Source of the DNA: Microvirga sp. VF16 | GTDB lineage: Bacteria > Pseudomonadota > Alphaproteobacteria > Rhizobiales > Beijerinckiaceae | Assembly: GCF_016864375.1 (NCBI RefSeq) | Contig: NZ_CP069358.1 | Location: forward strand, 1 to 64,000 | Direction of reading: 5' to 3' | DNA: 64,000 bases | Program-made: the position numbers and the translations under genes | Part shown: positions 61,659 to 64,000 of the stretch, piece after piece | How positions within the stretch are numbered: position 1 is the stretch's first letter | Layout: every line of letters begins with the position of its first letter | The notes under the pieces: model-generated | Databases searched by the model: none | What the model was told of the DNA's origin: nothing | The model's input: only the letters and a program-made list of their open reading frames with translations

Positions 61659-63073
61659 TACTTAAGAGCCGCCGCCAAGAGTATCACGCGCGGATCGCGG
61701 CTATTCTCGAAGAGAGCGACGCGGATGTGACCATCCGTCAACCAGAGCTCATTGCTCATCATCTGAGTGAGGCCCGTCTTGCAGAGAGAGCTGTCGTGTA
61801 CTGGCAACTCGCCGCCGACAACGCAGCACGCCGACAGGCGCATCAGGAGGCGATAGCGCATTCCAACCGCGGCCTTGCGCTAGTGGATCTGATCCAGGAC
61901 CAGAAGCAACGCCAACGGCATGAGCTGCGGCTGCTGGTGCAAATGGGGAACTCTGCTGCTGGCGCAAAGGGGTGGGACGCGGCAGAAGTCGGAAAGGCGC
62001 TCTACCGGGCGCGAGACCTCTGCGCCGATTTGGGAGACGATAGCCTGCTGCATTCCATTTTGGAGGGGCTTTTTGCGTTCCATGTGACGAACGGGGAGTT
62101 GCGCACCGCAGAGACGTTCGGCCTTGAGCTCCTCAGGTTGGGAGAGTCTCGAAACGACACGGCCCTCCAGCTCAATGGCCACCAGGCGCTGCTGAACGCT
62201 TGTTACAAGCTCGGGGCGTTTCAAGGGGCACAAGAGCACCTGGAACGCGGGATGAGCCTGTACAAGGAGCGCCCCTGGCCTGAGGCGACCATTGAATACG
62301 ATGACCTAGGCCTCGGCCCGCTCCTGCTGGTTTATGGTGCCTGCACGCTGTGGATCCTGGGGTATCCAGATCGGGCAAGGCAAGCGGCAGCCGATGCCCT
62401 CGTCCTCGCGCGTCAACGTGGGCATCATCTGACCTTGGCTCACGCCACTCACATGATGGGCCACCTGTCTGAGCTCATGGACGACTGGGAGGGCGTTCGG
62501 AAGGCGAACGAAGAGACCATGGCCCTTGCCACAGAATGGGGTCTCTCCGGGATAAAGGAGATGGTCGCCCGACGTGAGCGGCTCGTTGCAGTGGCGCTCC
62601 ACTGCGATCCAGAGCAGATGGAATACAAGCGCCAGCACCCGCAGCCAGGCTTCGCACGCTCGCTGCACGATGCCGTGCTGGCGAGAGCCTATGGCCGCGG
62701 TGGCGAGCCTGACGAGGGGCTGCGGATCCTCGAAGCCACTTCAGCCTGGGCGGATGCGACGGGTAGTCATTTCTTCGACGCGGAGGTCTATCGGACGCGT
62801 GCTGAACTACTCCTGCTGGCCAAACGACCGGCCAAGGCTGAACAGAGCTACCGCACGGCTCTGGTGATCGCCCGTGAGCAGAAAGCTCGCATGTGGGAGC
62901 TGAAATCTGCATGTGGCCTCGCCGACATGTTACGCGAACAAAGCCGGGTGGCCGAGGCACACGATCTCCTAGCACCGATCTATGGCTGGTTCAGCGAAGG
63001 CTTCAGTACACGGGAACTACAGATGGCGCGGACACTGTTGGATACGCTATCGATGTCCCCCAAGGCGGTTTGA
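61659..63073 (+). pseudogene. 3' part of the split cyclase/ATPase gene (TPR region)
   Basis: Continues the gene cut at 60174: SRRQEYHARIAAILEES and ELIAHHLSEARLAERAVVYW are the usual join between the AAA ATPase and the TPR array in this class of regulator. About 470 codons of helical TPR-like repeats follow to a stop at 63073. An open frame continues leftward into antisense IS sequence, but that part is not real protein. Together the two parts would have made a protein of about 1,125 residues. Function was probably signal-dependent cAMP production. Confidence 0.9.
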
Positions 63074-63135
63074 AAACAGCCCCTCGATCTGTGCCTCATG
63101 CCTCATGAGTCCACGGGTCAGTGGCGCCCGCAGGC

Positions 63136-63471
63136 TCACTTTAAATCATCGAGCATCTGGCATGAGCGCCGCAACAGGGCGCTCACCGCCTGACGCTGTT
63201 CGATCATCTCCTTGGTGTGCAGCCCTGTCTTGAGCGCATGGCGGTTGCCGTTCAGTGCTCCCGAGCCACCCGCCCCGCCGGGCATCCGACACTGTTTCTT
63301 CCCCTGCACCGCCAGCGCCTGACAGGCCAACCCTGAAGCGGGGCGCGACCCACACCGGGGCTGTTCCGCACAGGCCGGATTACGCCCATGGTCACCCCGT
63401 GGTGCTGTCGTGGGTCCAATCGAGGGCACGGCCGATCGCATGTGCCAGAATTCCGACGGGGCGGTCTTCAT
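63136..63471 (-). CDS. HGG-motif small protein (phage-like)
   Basis: Protein of 111 residues. The C-terminal two thirds follow a well-known pattern: RCGSRPASGLACQALAVQGKKQCRMPGGA, then GALNGNRHALKTGLHT and a helical end. Normally the motif is RMHGG; here His is Pro (RMPGG). These proteins occur widely in phages and genomic islands of alphaproteobacteria and their role is unknown. The first 35 residues are uncertain; the true start could be further in. Confidence 0.7.
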   Translation of the reverse strand: MKTAPSEFWHMRSAVPSIGPTTAPRGDHGRNPACAEQPRCGSRPASGLACQALAVQGKKQCRMPGGAGGSGALNGNRHALKTGLHTKEMIEQRQAVSALLRRSCQMLDDLK

Positions 63472-63641
63472 CGGCCACTACGACGCGGGCCGGCCCCGGA
63501 CTGCGGGATCGACCCCGGCGCACGATCTGAAGCGGGCAGGCTCCCGCATGATGGGAGGGCAGTTTCGTGCCTGAACCGACAGCGAGGTGGTTTTGCCCGA
63601 GCGCCAAAGGGCCAAGGGGCAAGGAAACGCCGCACCACACG

Positions 63642-63655
63642 GCGCCTTCGGGCGC
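63642..63655 (+). terminator. GC-rich hairpin, possible terminator
   Basis: GCGCC, loop TTCG, GGCGC, followed by TGTCTTGTTT. Orientation fits transcripts from the plus strand. The nearest plus-strand gene ends 570 bases away, so its use is unclear. Confidence 0.4.
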
Positions 63656-63669
63656 TGTCTTGTTTCCCA

Positions 63670-63810
63670 TCAAGTCGCCTTCTTATGGCGAGGATCATAC
63701 TTCACAAGCTCGCCTGTCAGCTTCTTTCCTTCGCTGATGAGCCTCTTGGCCTTCTCGCGCAGCTTGTTCTTTTTCGCGCTGGTGCGCACCTTCTCACTGC
63801 CTTTGCCCAT
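63670..63810 (-). CDS. small lysine-rich protein (46 aa)
   Basis: ATG 63810 follows GGGGAGG at the right spacing, so I take it over a longer frame. The product MGKGSEKVRTSAKKNKLREK... ends with DPRHKKAT and is very basic and probably helical. It may bind nucleic acid. No family is recognised. Confidence 0.6.
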   Translation of the reverse strand: MGKGSEKVRTSAKKNKLREKAKRLISEGKKLTGELVKYDPRHKKAT

Positions 63811-64000
63811 CGCTTGCCTCCCCAGACCGTGAAGTATCATTGAAACGATGGCTTGCTTCCGCAGTTCCAAGCGCCAGCCTGCTGATCAGATGTCTGGTTC
63901 TGGTCCGACGCTGCCGGTTGCAACTGCCGTTCTGCGTTGCGCAGACGGCATTGCGGGCATTCGCTCGGCCCAAGGTGAATTTTGCAGCAGAGTGAATATC
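63811..64000. other. window end, possible partial frame
   Basis: A plus-strand frame starting MSGSGPTLPVATAVLRC at 63885-63890 runs off the window. It may be the start of a gene, but there is too little to judge. Confidence 0.2.

Noticed and set aside
60938..63073. A continuous plus-strand open frame of about 711 codons
   Set aside because: Its first part is antisense to the IS5 transposase; only the part after 61659 is real, as the 3' half of the split cyclase gene.
1..64000. Search for rRNA, tRNA, replication origin or phage attachment sites
   Set aside because: No stretch with tRNA-like arms, rRNA sequence, origin repeats or integrase-linked duplication was found by eye.

Overview
The window looks like a piece of an alphaproteobacterial genome, most likely from the Hyphomicrobiales (Rhizobiales) and possibly a Microvirga- or Methylobacterium-like soil bacterium. 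This rests on mostly high GC, a rhizobial-type flagellin, several PilZ proteins, a PrtD/PrtE-type type I secretion system, and many polysaccharide genes. The genus is inference from gene style; no rRNA or tRNA gene is present to fix it.

Layout. 0-11 kb: a PilZ protein, an IS630 remnant, a LuxR-type response regulator with a hybrid histidine kinase, a YgiB-like lipoprotein-type gene, a tiny membrane protein, a second PilZ protein, and an RmlD-like reductase whose frame runs on into a third PilZ domain. 11-26 kb: a glycosyltransferase faces a long minus-strand block. That block holds two glycosyltransferases, a small protein, rmlCBA for dTDP-rhamnose, then a tightly coupled type I secretion operon (RTX protein, a degenerate glycosyltransferase-like protein, ABC exporter, HlyD adaptor, small protein). 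26-38 kb: a pyruvyl-transferase-like gene, a flagellin carrying an RTX insert, an RTX pseudogene, a secreted protein, a glycosyltransferase, methyltransferases with truncated relatives, and a secreted-type Hint-domain protein.

38-55 kb: manC and manB make GDP-mannose. They are followed by a lower-GC run of four overlapping genes (two GT4 enzymes and two unrecognised proteins), a pyruvyl-transferase-like gene, a WcbI-like gene, and then a second set of glycosyltransferases ending in a hexapeptide acyltransferase. 55-64 kb is worn accessory DNA: a broken IS256 element, a truncated HTH gene, an HNH nuclease gene, an adenylate-cyclase/AAA/TPR gene split by an intact IS5-type element, and small phage-like genes.

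How it works together (inference): the window encodes nucleotide-sugar supply (dTDP-rhamnose, GDP-mannose), many glycosyltransferases, pyruvyl, acetyl and methyl decorating enzymes, and export of calcium-binding RTX protein. Together with PilZ domains (c-di-GMP sensors) this suggests a locus for building and controlling the cell surface or biofilm matrix. No Wzx/Wzy/Wza polymer-export genes and no TolC are in the window, so the polymer route must lie elsewhere. The most striking items are the RTX-bearing flagellin, the catalytically degenerate glycosyltransferase built into the secretion operon, the RmlD-PilZ read-through, and paired palindromes upstream of two genes for predicted extracellular proteins.
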